A DNA stretch of 64,000 nucleotides from NCBI GenBank assembly GCA_949825065.1, contig OX463864.1:16009327-16073326 (forward strand), read 5' to 3'. The notes beneath the pieces were generated by a model. That model saw only the letters and a list, made by a program, of their open reading frames with translations. It made no database searches and was not told the origin of the DNA. Position 1 is the stretch's first letter. The number at the start of each line of letters is the position of its first letter. Made by a program: the position numbers and the translations under genes. Below are positions 25,701 through 40,700 of the stretch, piece by piece. The stretch comes from Odontocerum albicorne (Eukaryota > Arthropoda > Insecta > Trichoptera > Odontoceridae).

Positions 25701-28700
25701 GAAAGATATAATGATTAAGTCGCTATTACGGACAAGTCCAAGTCTCAGTATCTGGTATGTAGTTTTAGTCGCAATGTTAATTTCTCAGTTGAGATGTCAT
25801 TTGAAATCCAAACAAAATCAACAGAAAAAACCAGTTTTGGAATTTTGCTCATTTTTTAAATATTTGTTTATCATCTGAAATATAAATGGATTCTTCCTGG
25901 TGCTGATTTTTAGGTTTTCCTGATGTAATTTCCCCAAAACTGCCTGTCGGCAAAACATTAAATGCAATTTGCAAGAGTACATGTAGCATTTCATTTCAAA
26001 TCTCATGAAAAGGACTTTCATAGATATATGAAGCGTGCATAATTTTTGATTAAAAATATTTTTTTAAATATTTATTTTTAAATTACCGAAGAATAAATTT
26101 TTTATTTAAAAAAAAATCACACATATTAGTGCACATTTAACAATTGCACAAAATATATTTATGAGTGTTGTAAAGGTAGGAATATATTGTTTGTGACCTT
26201 TATTTAGAATATTATTTGTTAGACTGCTTGTATTAACAGGTTCCCTTCTCTTTTCCAGTGGAGAGCTGGTTCCGTGACGAAGGTAGCGCAGGAGCATTGG
26301 AGCGACTGCGGCAGCTGTGTGCGGCCGGGGGCTCAGCCTGCTCGGGAGCGGGACTTCGTTTGGCACGCTGCCTGCTACTGCTACCCCCCGCCGCAGGAGT
26401 CCGACGGGCTGCACTCGACGCCGCTCTTGTTCTGCTCTTCCGCCAGGGCAAGACCACAGACTGCATCGCCGAGGTGGCTTACCATTATTATTTTACCTTG
26501 CACTTTTCTTTTTGCCCTTTTTCCTTTCCTTGAAATTTATTGTAACGACTTTTGGACAGAAAAAATTAGTTTACCTGTTTAGTTATTCAATGCAATATTT
26601 AAATACATAACCTTGCTAATTTGAATACCAGTATTTCGAATTCAAAGTGATTTTTTTATTCAAAAGGTCACCTGTAAAATATTAGGTGTTAACATAAGTT
26701 ATGTCCGTTTTTTTCAAATTAAAAAATGAGCACCAAAAAGTAAAACAAAATGGTAAAGGTTATACGTCATTCGAAAGAAAATTTTCTGCTCTACAAGATG
26801 TTGTGTTTGCTTTTACGTTACATATATTATTTTATTTGAACAAGCCTTCAAAATGGAATGTCAAGTAGATGAAAGAAAGTGATATAAAGAATATGTGTCG
26901 CTAGGTACGAAGTATTCATTTTTACGAGGCAGAGCAGACAGAGTGCCAGACTTTCGCATCATGACATATCAACCTCCTCTACATCCATACACCTTTTCAT
27001 ACAGTTCCTACCAATTTTCTACTCCTTTTCCTCCATTTCCTTCTTTCAAAATATCATTCACTCTATACAACTATACTTTCTTTAGTCTTCTTCTACGAAC
27101 TGTTCACTCACATTTGCACTATATATTTGTTTCATTATTCTTTCTACATTCATTCTACACATCCAAACCATCTCAGTGTTCTTCATCTTAATACATCAGC
27201 CATAATTTCACATTAATTTCTAATCCCTTCATTCTGTATTCTGTCATATATTGTTACTCCTTGATATATTCTTCTCAGTGCACGCACCATGCCATTTTCA
27301 GGGTTTTTTAATATAATTTTATATTTCTAATTAAACAATCTGTCTTCTTAGGTGTAAATTGATAAATAATTAACATTTTTTTTGGTATATTTCCTCAGAT
27401 AAAAGCTTTAGACACCCGAGAGGCGGCTGGGGTGATAGGTCGGCTTTCCACCAGAGACAAGAGCAGTGGCCGCCTGTGGAAGTATGCCCACGACACGGCT
27501 TTGCTCTGTGCACAGGTATACATATTTATTTCTTTTATCTTCTGCTTACTGAGGCACTCCCTCACATAGAAGGGCAACATTTGCCTGACATTATTTTTCG
27601 CAATTAATTTAAAGGTGCAATTATTACTTAATTTACCTGTATTAATCAAAAAATTATCTTGATAATAAACAATGTTACACTTAAATGAAAAACATGCGTT
27701 TCCTCTCTTTGCAAAATACTAGCCATTCAAAAAACATACGTTTCCTCTGTGCCACCCTGTATAATACCCCGTTGCAAACTCTCATCAACTTGATAAACGG
27801 TGGGACTCAATTACAAGTATGTATCACGTTAGTCAAACCCCCTCATACTTTATCATTCCAGACAGACCAAAAAGTCTATCCCACAATGGAAGATCTTCGT
27901 GAGATCTTTGGATTTCCTACAAGATTTATTAAAATGATACATTTTGCTAATAATTAACAAAAAGGACTGATCATCTGGCCACTGGTGCAACCAGAATTGT
28001 GGTGTAAGAGACCTCTCATGATGATGATGATAAAAGTTAAAGTATAATTTTAAAGTTAATTCTGACATTTATGTTAAAAATTTCAGGTACTGGTCGCGGC
28101 ATGTCTCGTGAAACCACTGCAAGGTGGAGAACTGGGAACTCTGTCCATCCAACTGGCAGCCCTGTACTCTGCGCACCCTGAACGTCTAGCTCCCGCTTTC
28201 AGGAAGCTGCTGCAGCCAGCGGATACTTCAATGCACATATACACCGTCTCCAGGGCTGTGCAACATCAGGTCCATTCACTGCTTCTACTTCAGCTTCTTA
28301 ATATAGCGTAAATGGAATATTGAAAAAATCTTGTAAAACCATCACGCAAATAGATCTGGCGGATTTTAAAACTCTCTCATTCCTTAGCATTATTATTCCC
28401 ACATGGTGGGGGAGTCTGCCCTTCCAATAATTCGCCGCCACTTCGCCTGATCCCGTGCATCTTCCGGGGCGATATCGGCGTCCTTCATGTCACCCGCGCT
28501 TGAATCTTCCTCGGGACCTCTTACCAGGGACATTAAGTGTCTGCACCCTGTTTCCTATATACTTTGGCGGTCTTCTGCTGACGTGTCCATACCATCGCAG
28601 CCTGCTCTCTTGAATCTTGTGAGAGATGTCGCGTACACCTAGACTTCCACGGATGTAGGAGTTTCGGATCCTGTCAAGCCTTGTGACACCACACATCCAT

Positions 28701-31700
28701 CTCAACATTTTCATCTCAGCTGTCTGTGTGGCACGGACGGGCCTTAGGGAGGTATTCCAGGTTTCTGAGCCATATGTGAGCACAGGCCGAATGACACTCT
28801 TGTTTATTCCTTTATTTATTCCTTTAAAACAATTCCTTCTAATCAATCAGTCATTGTTTTATAATTATTATTGGTATCCATGAACGTGTCTTGAATGTAG
28901 TTTATAAAAACAATTTTCTCGAAAAACGAACAAAAAATAAATCTCAAGGGATTAGGATGATAATCTAAAGGGATTAGGATGAGAATTGTATGGGAGTTAA
29001 GGAAGAGGAATATTTAGAGATAAATAATTCTTCTTTAGTTTATTCTTAAACATCTATAAGGATGTATCATCTGATTGAGCCAGGGAGTCGAGCCGAGTGA
29101 ACCGCGTAAGATTGTATTTATTTATTTATTTTAATGATCAAATGACCTTTTCGATACAAGGACTTAAAAACAACAACATATGGAATTTAACATTAACATG
29201 TAAGCTATGTTATGCAATAAAAAAAGCTACTAGTCAAACTCCACACCAAAGCAAACTCATACGATTCAATCAATTCATCCCGGCAAGAACAACTTGTTTA
29301 ATTTACTCCTGTAATAGAATTTAACATTGACATGGATGCAGTGTTATTCAATAAGAAAAAAACAGTACAAGTCAAACACCACAAGAAAACAAACTCATAT
29401 AATTCAACCAATTCATCACGGCAAGAACAAGTTCTTTAATTTACTCCTGTAAGTAGTCAGTCTTAAAAAGAAATTTGTATGATTTTCTGTCCTCTAGAGA
29501 GAGAAAGTTAAAAAAATCCAGTAAATTTATGATTGATAATTAAAACAGCTGGAAAGTATTTTATCCCTTAAAATCACGGTTCTTATAATTTTTTTTTTTA
29601 TTACAGTTTGGCGAAACAATGCGTCCGTTCATATGCGAGCTTTACGTCCGGGCACTAACCACTGGGATGAACGAGCTGGAACGTCAAAAGCTTCAAGACG
29701 AGAACAGTGATGCTGCCAAAACGACTTCGCACCAGTTGGCAGGCTGGTTTCTCAACCTGGCTGATTACCTGGCGTCCAACCGGAGCATCAGCTCAGAGTG
29801 CGTGCTGACGGCTTTCTCGTTGCACCCCTCGCGACAGTGCTATCAGCGAGTAGAAGAGTGCTCTGTCTGGATGAGCACTAATAAGAGTGATAGTCCAGAA
29901 AAGGCCAAGACTGAAACTGACGGTGCAATATTAGAAGGTAATTAACCAACTGTATTGTAGACTACTGTTATATACTCACGGGATGACGGACACTAGTAAA
30001 CACTAGAGTAGTAAAATAATGATATTAGGCCTATTGTTTTAAAAGTCTATTAACCTTTTCTCTGCCGCAAAAAAAAATTTGGTGAATCCCAAATTGCGCA
30101 CATATGTATGGGATGGCATATCTCATTATGAATTCTTGTTTTTTTTTATGAATAATTAATGAAACCTGGTTTAAGTTCTATGTGACATTTTACAATAAAA
30201 AAACTATTAAATTTCAATATTACTCAAAAATAAAGACATTTGAAAGTCGACTAATATCAAAATGTTTTTATCTTCAGGTGTTCTAAGTCATCTTGAGCAT
30301 ACGTTGCCATGTGCAGAAGACAAATCCGAGATTGAAAAAGTCACGGACGCAGTGGACGGACTTATTCGTTTGGGCCTCGGTGGCAGCGATGGAGAGCAAC
30401 CAGATAACCAAGACCAGAGCACTTGCTCGGACAGAAAGTTCACGACCAGTAGTAGCCTTAAAAAAGACAAAGGCGCTTCTCCGGAGCTGTGCGATGGAAA
30501 GGGGCTTGCCCAAAGACTTGTGTCTGGTGCTGTTCTTGAAGGGGAAGGTCTTGGACTGAATGCAGACATGTGCAGAGATTTGGCCGTGCTACTTAGTGGA
30601 CCGAGGCTAAAAATGCTGACGTGGGAGCTCAGTTGGTATGGAATTTTGGTTTTTGTTAATAGTATAATAATCTCATTTATTGATAGCAAAAACAAAGCAA
30701 TAAAAAAAAATACGCAAACATAAGTTTCACAAGAGTCAATTTAAATCAGATACTTTGAAAAGGTCTAGGTTCATCTTGTTTGTCCCCCACCGATCAGGCA
30801 TATAACCCTGGTGTAAATAGTAGAAATCCGACCAGGTTATCACAAATGCTATTCAGCCCACACCTTCACATTATACAAAAAAAAAAACCAGAAAAAACAA
30901 GTATGAAGTGTTGTTTCTAATAACACATTAAGATACAACCATCCAGAAAGATGTCAAACTTTAAGTGAAAACCAAATATCTGGGTACACGTACCAACCAG
31001 GCCACGGTGGGCGTAATCCGATTTTTTTGCAGTGATTGCAAAAAAATTATTTTTCTTTTGTCCTGTTGATATCGACTCTCGCTTCTCTCCCATATGTCAT
31101 GATGGGGCGGACGCATGTCTTATATATCCTGACCTTACTTTCGGTCAGCGTGTGTTTGTTTCTCCATATAGTGTCCCGCAGGCAGCCAGCCAAAGCTGTC
31201 GCTTTATTAGTTTGTGCTCGTACTTCAATATGTAGGCCACTGTTGCTGGAGATTAATGTAATAATATGAAATTACTCACCTAGGAAAACCTAAATTTGGT
31301 TGATTAGCTATTGAAAAAAAAAAACAAAACATTTGTATTCCAGTCCTTACGTCGCAATCCTTGTATATAAGAAATTAATGGCAAACAATAAGAATGGGTT
31401 TTATTAATATTTACAGGAAGGACCTTTCCCGCCACTGCCTGTCTTACATGGAGGATACCCAGGAGGGTACCCGTGCCGTCACACGAGAGTTGAAGTTCGT
31501 ACGCTTGGACTTCAGCCAGTTTGAGATACAAGAGCCCGAAGTTCATGATATTTACTTCGGCATTGAAAAAGGTATTTTAACATTTTCATATACACCATCA
31601 TGTTGATTGCCGGTTTTGATAGATGCCTCGTTTTGAGTTCTGACACTACAATTTTGTCCATACTTACCTTTACAAGAAAAGTATAGAGCTAAAATGGAAA

Positions 31701-34700
31701 GGGTTTTTCCCACCCGTTTTATTCTTTTCAACATTCTTTCAACACTTCAACAAACTGGTGATTCAGATATATTGAAGAGCATTTCCGGGAGGTATTATCT
31801 TTGAGCCCATTAATCAACGCTTCAGGTTTAGAATCTCTGGAGTAGGCGTCACTCACGGTTCATCTTATATTTTTCAGACCACACCATTAGTATTACAGAC
31901 GACCTCCGTGGCCTGGTGGTAAGACACTGGTCTGCCAATCTGGAGGTTGCGGGTTCGATCCCCGCTGGAACCCAATTTTTTTTAAATGGTATTCCAGTCT
32001 GGTTTTCACTCAGGGCTCATTAAAACATATTTCTGGATGGTTGGAAGAGATTGCCACGGGGCAATAAACTCGCCAGGTTAAATAAAAAAAAATATATATA
32101 TATATATTAAAGAATGCAAGTTATAAATTTTTTTTTTATTTCTCCAGGCTATGAACATCATCTGGAGCTGTCTGAAGAAGAAGAAGACTATTGGGAGGAG
32201 GAAGAAGAAGAAGAAGCTGCTCCTAAGTTCAGGGAAGGTAGTTCATTCGGTACGGACGAGGACAGCGACGGAGGGGACTCCAAGAAAGGTACCAAGAAGT
32301 GTAAGAAAAAGTCTTCCAAAAAACATGTATCCTCAGACTTGGACGACCAAAAAAAAATCAGGAAAACGGAAAAGAATAAACAAGTAAAGAAAAAACATGG
32401 AGATCAGAGTGGTAAAGGAAAGACCAAAGTAAAGAAAAAACTCGATGGGAAAATTTTCGAGATCAGCGATGGAGATTCAGATGAGACTACAAAAAGCAGA
32501 GGGAAATGTAAAGACGCTGCAAACAAAGAGAAGAAATTCAGAGGAAGCGGTCTTCCTGTGTCCATCAAGGTGAAACCATTAGATGAGAACGGTATGCTTG
32601 AAAATATGGGAAGAAAAATGCAAAATAAACACGTACATCTCAACAAAATGAATATGAACAAGTATCAAATGGGAGACTCGAACCTTCATAGAAACAATCA
32701 GAGCTTACAAATCGAACCCTCTACTTATTCTCTCAATAGAATGCAGTCGACAAATAATACTTACAAGAATCAAAGCTTTCTAGAGTCTTTCTTGAGCCAC
32801 AAAACGAGTCAGGGTAGCTGTGTAAAAAATATTCACAATGCAGTCACTAGCGCATATACAAAGCAATCGCCTCCGACTTTAAACAACCAACAATCTATTG
32901 ATATAACTCAATCCACCAATATGAGTCACCCGCCTCCGCCAACATCAGGTGTAATTCGCCAAACTCAGTCATCATCCATTTGTCACATCCCTCCGAAACA
33001 ATCAGGTAACAATATCTCTCTGTTCCGCCTGCAAATGGATAAATATGAAGCTTGGAAGAAAAAACAGTTTGACATTGATTTGAGTAAATCAGATAATTCG
33101 ACAAGTGCTAATAAGCCAATGTTTCCGTCTTCGAGTAGCTCAATAGATCGTGTACCTTTTCTCGGCAAGGCAATAAAAGTTGAAATGAATCTCAATGTCA
33201 CGGTACCGTCCCCAGATCTTATGTTGGACGCCGAAGAAGCGATTGAATCCAAAGTTATCGTTCCCAAAAGTTTAAAAGGAAAAATTGATACTACTAACTT
33301 CGCACCTTCGAAACAGATCAAGATTGAATGGACACCGTCCGCGATGGAATGTCTCAAAACCGATAAACCTACCTCAGTGAAATCAAGCTTGCTTGCATTT
33401 CGTAAAAACACCGGCAAACGTAAGTCAGTTGTTGAACCAGCCAATTCTGGAAATTATTTATATCCTAACAACGTTCCGACAACCTCACATAAACCGGATG
33501 TTAACAGTCTTCCATATAATTCCTCAATAGACAAATTAACTCAAAATATCATGACGTACAGTTCCAACACTAATAGAACTATTTCTGGAAACCCTTCCAC
33601 CGACATAGTCCAAAATATCAAGAAAGAAAATACAGATGAACAAAGAAACATACTTGAACAACCTAAAATCTACGGAGAGACTCCAAAACAGAATGACTCA
33701 ACTGAGATTAGCCTGCTCCAAGATGCATTTTCAGAGATAAATGCTGCGTTGAGTAACGAATCAAAAATGCAGGATCGTCTTGTTTTGCCTGGATTCGAAC
33801 AGTTGAAAAGTCACACGTATTCCAGTCCATCGAAACTCACAAATTTTGCTAATAATACATCAGTTATAACATCTAGTCATACAATGCCTAGTAAAAGCTT
33901 CCAACATATGTCTGATATCCAGGATCTTAGCAAAGTGTCCTCAGACATTAACAAAACTAATTTATCGAACGATGCTCAAAACTTGACAGTACCAAAAATG
34001 GAAAAAACATCGGATGTACTGAATTTTCCAACAGCAGACGAAAAATTCCCATATGGTTCTTTATTTTCAAATTCTAAAAAAGAAGACAAAATTGTTTATT
34101 CTACTCCATCAAGCAGTGGATATGCATACCCAGATCAACAGAAAAGTGAAAGCCACCAGATAATTAAAAAAAATAATCGGTACAGCAAAGCAGAGACATC
34201 TAGTTCAACCAATTTGAGAGAATCTTACTTGGACTCTATAAAGAAAAACACATCCATAAAGCAACAGTTTGAATTATCAGAAAAAGTTTATAATAGGCAC
34301 AGAGATATTATTAAAATTCCAATACCTCTCGGAGCGAACATAACAAACAAGTCAATCACTGGAAAAGAAAGATTCTCCCAAAAGGTAGCTGAAAGCTTTC
34401 CGACTATGAACATAAAAGTGAAAAATCCGAGGGGTCTTAACATTGCCGATTCCAAATCAAAAGAGCGGACACAGAAATCAGATAAGGTCATTCTCGAAAA
34501 GAAAACAGATAATGCATCTAACATTACCACGGCACTTATGAAACTCGACAAGATCAGAGATATGAGAATAGAAAAATTGAATAAGAAAATCCCCACGAAA
34601 GAAAGTACGGGATATTCAACCCCGAAAGTAAGAGATAATTCTAAACCGACTTTCTGTAATATTCCGATAATGCAAGTGACTCCGAAAGACTTGAGTTCTG

Positions 34701-37700
34701 TAAAGAGGTACACTTCAGACATAAAGAAAAGACATAGTTCAGTTGATAAAGCCCTCAACATTTTAAAGGAAAAAGTGGAAGAAAAGAGCCCTGATAAAGA
34801 TCAAGCGTATAGATTATTTCTATCAGATATGCAAACCAGAGTTAATGCAGGCGCAACACCTGCAGGCGCAACATCTGCAGGCACGTTACCTGCAGGTACC
34901 AGTAAAGATCAGCTCTTACAGACTCTCTCATCATGCTCGAGTGAATTAAATCTATCACAAGTGAACAATTCAAATTCGTCCAACTCACAGTTAGGTCTAA
35001 CTTTGCCACCTAATCATTCTCACCTAGGATCTTTGCTATTGAATCAATCACATCAGGAATCTCCACTGTCAAAACAAACTAATCAGAGATCTTCACTGTC
35101 CAATCAAACTCATCGAGGGTCTTCATCATCTAATCAACTTCCAATTCCCATCCAGGGATCTGAACAAAAGTGTTCTGAATCATCAAATAGTTTAGAGAAA
35201 AATGTCAGAAAAATACCTGTTGATTCGGACAAAATGAAAGAGGTATTACTGAAATTGCAGGAAAAACAAACGCGGTCTACTTCACATTCAGATATTCGAA
35301 CCCTTCTCAATCAAGATAATAAAGATCTCGTTATAAGAAGGGAAACAAAAATTGTTAGTAATACTGCTCCGCAGACTTACGCAAGAAAAAACTATTCATC
35401 TTTAATGAAAAAGCAGTCTGCTCTTAACGCGTTAAAAGCAGACAGCCAAAATCAAACAACTAGCCACGATAATTCAGCTGTTTTACGAGTAACACCTCAA
35501 CAAACTCACGAAGGTGTTACCAAACATCCAAATAAAAGTCCCGCAATTTACCAGAAGAGATCTCCCACTCGACCCACTTCCAGTTCTCTCGGAACTGTCA
35601 GTGATCTCGATATCACTAAGAAGTTCTTGGGGAGTCCACAAAAGGATAAAAATAATTTCAAGGTGGCAATATCAAACATATTTGCCGGCAGCAGTGCTGT
35701 GAAGCCTACGAATAAGTCAGACTCTTCTTCAAGTTTGATGGATCAAGAACAAACTGCGAGAACTACTTTAGAAATTACTAAACATCAGATTATTTTAAGC
35801 GATACTTCTGCAAACTCGAAAATGAAATTGTATAAAAATACAAAAAAATCGAAGGACTACTTGAAAACTCATATAAAAACTCAAAGTGCTACCGAATTGA
35901 AAAGCCATATAACGATACAAAACGCTTCGGAATTTTTACCCGAGTTGTATAACAAAATAAATGTGTCTCGCAGTAAAAGCGAACAACAGAATAAATATCA
36001 ACCGCAGCAAACCGATCAAAGAACTACAAATCCAATTGTAACGTACAAACCTTCTCAAGAAGCGAGCAAACGGAAAGAACAATGGACTCCGTATCAATGG
36101 GGCATGAGACATATGGAGAATTTGTCAGAAGGTAACGCAACCCAACCATTACCCAGTTTTAGTACGTTCACTAAAAAGGAAGGGAGCGACAGCGAAGGTT
36201 TTAACATTCCCGCATTTGACTTTAGCCCTAAAGCCACTATTAATGAGATTGCGTCACAAAAAATGATCTCCTCCCGACCGTCAAGTTCCTTTAATTTAGT
36301 TCCCAAGCAGAGCACTGCAGTTGATTCATTACCTTTAAATTCACTTAAGACTGATGATATAAGGAGAAGTGATACAATTCTGAACCAATCGAGTTGCCAT
36401 ATCAGTATTAATGATAATAATTTAGATGTTTCTAAAGATATTTTAGCTAATGAAAACCCCGTTAATAATGTTTATACAAATGAACAATTGCTACTTAAGA
36501 GTCTTCCAAAGGGGGAGGTGGAGAAAAATGTACAAATAGTCGAGCAGAAGAGTGATTCCAAAGACTTTTCAGACATCATGGACGTCATAGAGAATGACTT
36601 GCAGATGAGTGCAGCACTTAAAATATCCACTGTCGAAATTGTTCTTAATAATGATGCGAATAATGACAATTCGCAAAATACTCATAGTGATATAGAAAAA
36701 ATAGAAAATAATAGGCAAGTTGTTACTACGAAGAAGACAGAGACGTTACCCGAAATAAAAGATGCACGTATTACAAGTGCTTTTTGTGAAAATACCACGA
36801 ATGTGTCGCCTGTAAAAGAAGACACCGGTCCGAATATTAAAGGTGTTGAAGAACTACTCGCCAGAATCAATGAGATTAACTCGAAAATAAACGCCCAGGA
36901 GGAATGTGAACAAAAGGTAGAAGATTGTTTGCCGTTGTTAATATGTGAAAAAAAATTACCGGTTATTTCATCAATTTCTATAGAAAAAACTGAAGAATCT
37001 GACAAAGACCAATCCAAATCTGAACCATTATCTTCCAATAAAGAATCTCTCAAAGTAGACCGTGATGAACAGACATCGAAGGAGGTTCAAGTTACTCTGG
37101 AAAGAAAGGAAGAAGAATTTGGTACTGTGGAGATGTTAGAAAACATTTTAAAAGACTCAACTACATCCTCTCTTGACGTTTCTAAAGATCTGCCTCAAAT
37201 TCCTGACGAGTTACTTAAAGACTTGAACGAATGTGATCTGGTTTCGAATGCTTCTAAAGCTACGGATAAAAAATCATCCCTAAGGAATTCTAAAACGGAT
37301 ACAGTGAAATCAGCAGCAGTCATTGAAGAAACTAAACGCAATTTACCAAGAAATGAAATCTCGGAAAAAGGCGATAATTTACCCACTGATGAAAATAAAG
37401 AAAGTATAGAAAACTCGCTAAAAACCAATATTTCAAAGAGCTTAGAGGACACACCACAGAATGAAATTTCCAAAAGTACAGTAAAATCAGAAAGTGTACC
37501 AACAATTGAAATATCTGAGAGTAAAGATAATTTATCAATAAATAATATTTCTAAAAGTATAGAAAAATTACCATCTAGTGAACATGAAGTTTCCAAAAAT
37601 ACTAATATTTTACCGATAAATGATATCTTGGGAGGCATGGACAATTTACCGAGCATTAAAATTCCTGCGAGTTTCAATACTACGCCAACAAGTGTAATTT

Positions 37701-40700
37701 CTGTTAGCACAGAGAATATACCAATAAATGTTATTTCAAATACGGATTTAGAAGATGAAACTTGCAAAGAAATTGAAAATGAAAAGCTTACTGGTGTGAC
37801 AACACATAAAGAATCAATAGACGACACATGTAGAAAGAAAGAAGATCTACGATCAGATAAAGTAGAACATTCTCTACAGAGCTCTTCTTCGAGTGCTTCT
37901 GAAATTAGTTTGAAAGGAAAGGTGAATAATACTTCTGATGTAATCAAGGATCAACAGAAGCCAATAAGATCTTTGAAAGGTAAAACTGATGACAAACAAG
38001 TAGTGATTGCGAAAGAAAATAAAAAGTCCAAAGTGACTGCTTCTAAATATGACGCTGAAAGTAAAGGTTCAAAACCAACATCACCTAAAGAAAATGTACC
38101 ACTATCAAAAAGTTTGGAAAGAGATTTAAAAGACAAACATCCCAAATGTGCAGAAATGAAATTAAAGTCAGAATTACAGGATCCCAAGAAAGACTCAAAA
38201 ACTCATGAATCTCTCGATACTAAACAAGCTGTAAAACAAGAATTGCAAAGTAGTAATGTTAAAAAGACTGTCGTACACAATTCAGTTATAGAACTTATAT
38301 CGTCTGACGATGATACTTCTGACGAGGATGACGTAGAACTTATGATTCCCGGCGATCCTTTAGGAATCGATGATTCAAGCTTACTTTCGAATTCTGTTAA
38401 AAAGTCAGATATATCCATACCATCGTTTATTACCGTTGTCGATACTTCAATAGTTAATAAGGGCAATTTGAGAAAACGTCCGCAATCTCGCCACGAATAT
38501 AGACTAAGACGAAAAAGGTTTAATAAAGAAAGAAAAGACCCATTTATGGTGATCACGTACGATGGGGCTAATATTATTAAAGCTAAATCGGTTCCATTGA
38601 CTGACCAAATGAAGCTCAAAATGCTTTGCCGTGTCAGATTGGAGAAACGAGATTATTCTGATTATTTAAAATCTGGAAGATCGTTGAAAGAAAACAACAT
38701 GAAGAAGAAATCTGACAGGGCCGATACGAAGGTCGTCGCTTCGAAAAGAAAGAAGTCTATTGTTGATTCAGGGTCTCCAGTTGATGGACAAAAAGTACAA
38801 ATTGATAATTCTGGAGTGCTCGGAGATATAATCAACAAAAATTACGACGAAAAAGATATATGTATTAAAAAAGACGAAAATATATCCAACAAAAGAGTCC
38901 GAAAATCACTGGACACCTTTCAGGATACTCCAGAAGCTAAAGAATTGGCTAAACGTGTGACAAGATCTCATAGTAAGAAAGCTAAAACAGTAAGTGATGG
39001 AAAAATTGACAGTGATTCTAAAGAATTTAATAGCAGTGTAGTTAAACCAGAAACTGTACCTGATCTAGGAAACAATGACACAGATTCTGATGTGATATAC
39101 ATTTCAGAAGAAAGCGAAAAAGAGGAGGAAACGGTCGATACTAAAAAAGCAGCGGACAAAAAACTACAGTCGGATGTTGTAATTGTGATTGACGATGATG
39201 TGGATATTGTTAAAAGTGATCGGATAAAGAATAAACTAGTTAAAAATCCTTATTCACAACTGTGTGGTGATGCTATCAATAGACTGAAAGAGAGCAATCA
39301 AAAGACCAAAACATCTCCAATGGTTGAAAAAGGTGTTCCGAATATTGAAGAGATTCACAAATTCATTTTGCGAAACCAAGTAAAGCAAAATATCATACTT
39401 AGTAAAGAAAAGAATTCTAGTGACACCTGCAAAATAGGGAAAGAGACATCTCTTGTTGGTTATAAAGAGATAGAAATAGAAATTGATAAAATAAATTATA
39501 AATCTGAAGGAAATTTAGTTGTTGATAAAAGATCTAAGATCAAGAACACAATAAAAGATAAATGTAACAAAAATAATATTCCTGAAATAACAAAGACTAA
39601 AGAAAATGTAATTAAGACTTTAAACAGTCAAAATATTAAAGATAAATCTATGGGCTCTATGCCAGGCGTACAAAATATTAAAAGTCAGGATGAAAAACAA
39701 AAAGTGAAAGCAGAAAACTCTGATAGAATTAAAGATTCTGGTGTAAAGTCAAACTTTGTTGAAATAGAAATCCCAATTGTCGAGACGGTCCACGTAACAA
39801 TTCTAGATGTGTATTCTGAAAATTCAGATGAAGAATTCAATTCTGAATTAGAAATGGATGTGTCCTATAATAATATTTCTAATGAGCAAAATTACACGAC
39901 GGTTCCGAACGATCGAAAAAATACAGCAGAAGTAAAAATGCAAAGTGACGATGCCGTTAACAAAAGTAAAACTTCTCACCGAAATAATACTGCGATTAAT
40001 CTCAATAAAGCGGATGGAGATATCGAAATCATATCGACGGAAGAGAATGACAAGGATCACGAAATGTTGAAACTGGATATCAAAAAGGAATTTGACGACT
40101 CAAAAGATGGTAGCGGGATGCATGTAGAAGAAAATACACAAAATATGAACGATGTAATTGACGATGAAACTTCAAACTTTCATGAAGGTACATACCGCGA
40201 CGAGAATACTACAAATGGTAATGACGGAAGCAAGACTATCGATCGTGAAACAAATCCGAAAAAGGAGAGATCTCTTAAAACAAGTTTCTCGTCCGCTTTT
40301 GAGACATTTATCGACAAGCAAGATAGACAATCTGATATTGAATCTAATTGCTCAAGCACGACAGGAGTAGACTTTGAGATGAGACTTGATAATATGTGTA
40401 ATACCAGAATTATAAAGAACACTCAGACAGAAGAGTTTGTAAATGGTGACACTTCTAGTTCAGGAATTTCAGTCCATAATTACAAGGATACTACTACTAC
40501 GTTTAGTTATGACCAAACATCAGAATTTGAAACTTCCAGCAATACTCAGTCATCTCAGAAAGAAACTTTGGAGAAATCTGCACTTCTTGAATCAGATATT
40601 TCTACCAATTACAAAACACCAATAGCCAATTATGATTCGAATGGAAAAATAATGAAAGAGACAAGATTTGATAATTTAGAAGTTAATTCATTTACAATTA

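Noticed and set aside
27685..27957. 90-codon frame in intron 5
   Set aside because: It contains internal direct-repeat text and no domain; it lies between two phase-compatible host exons that join without it.
31908..31975. A functional tRNA gene
   Set aside because: A- and B-box-like words are present, but a cloverleaf does not close convincingly and the body plus A-rich tail identifies a SINE.
32404..32661. Open frames on the strand opposite the giant exon (also 34288-34761, 37195-37947 and others)
   Set aside because: They are composition shadows of a long open exon. Their leucine/serine/phenylalanine-rich text has no domain or start context.
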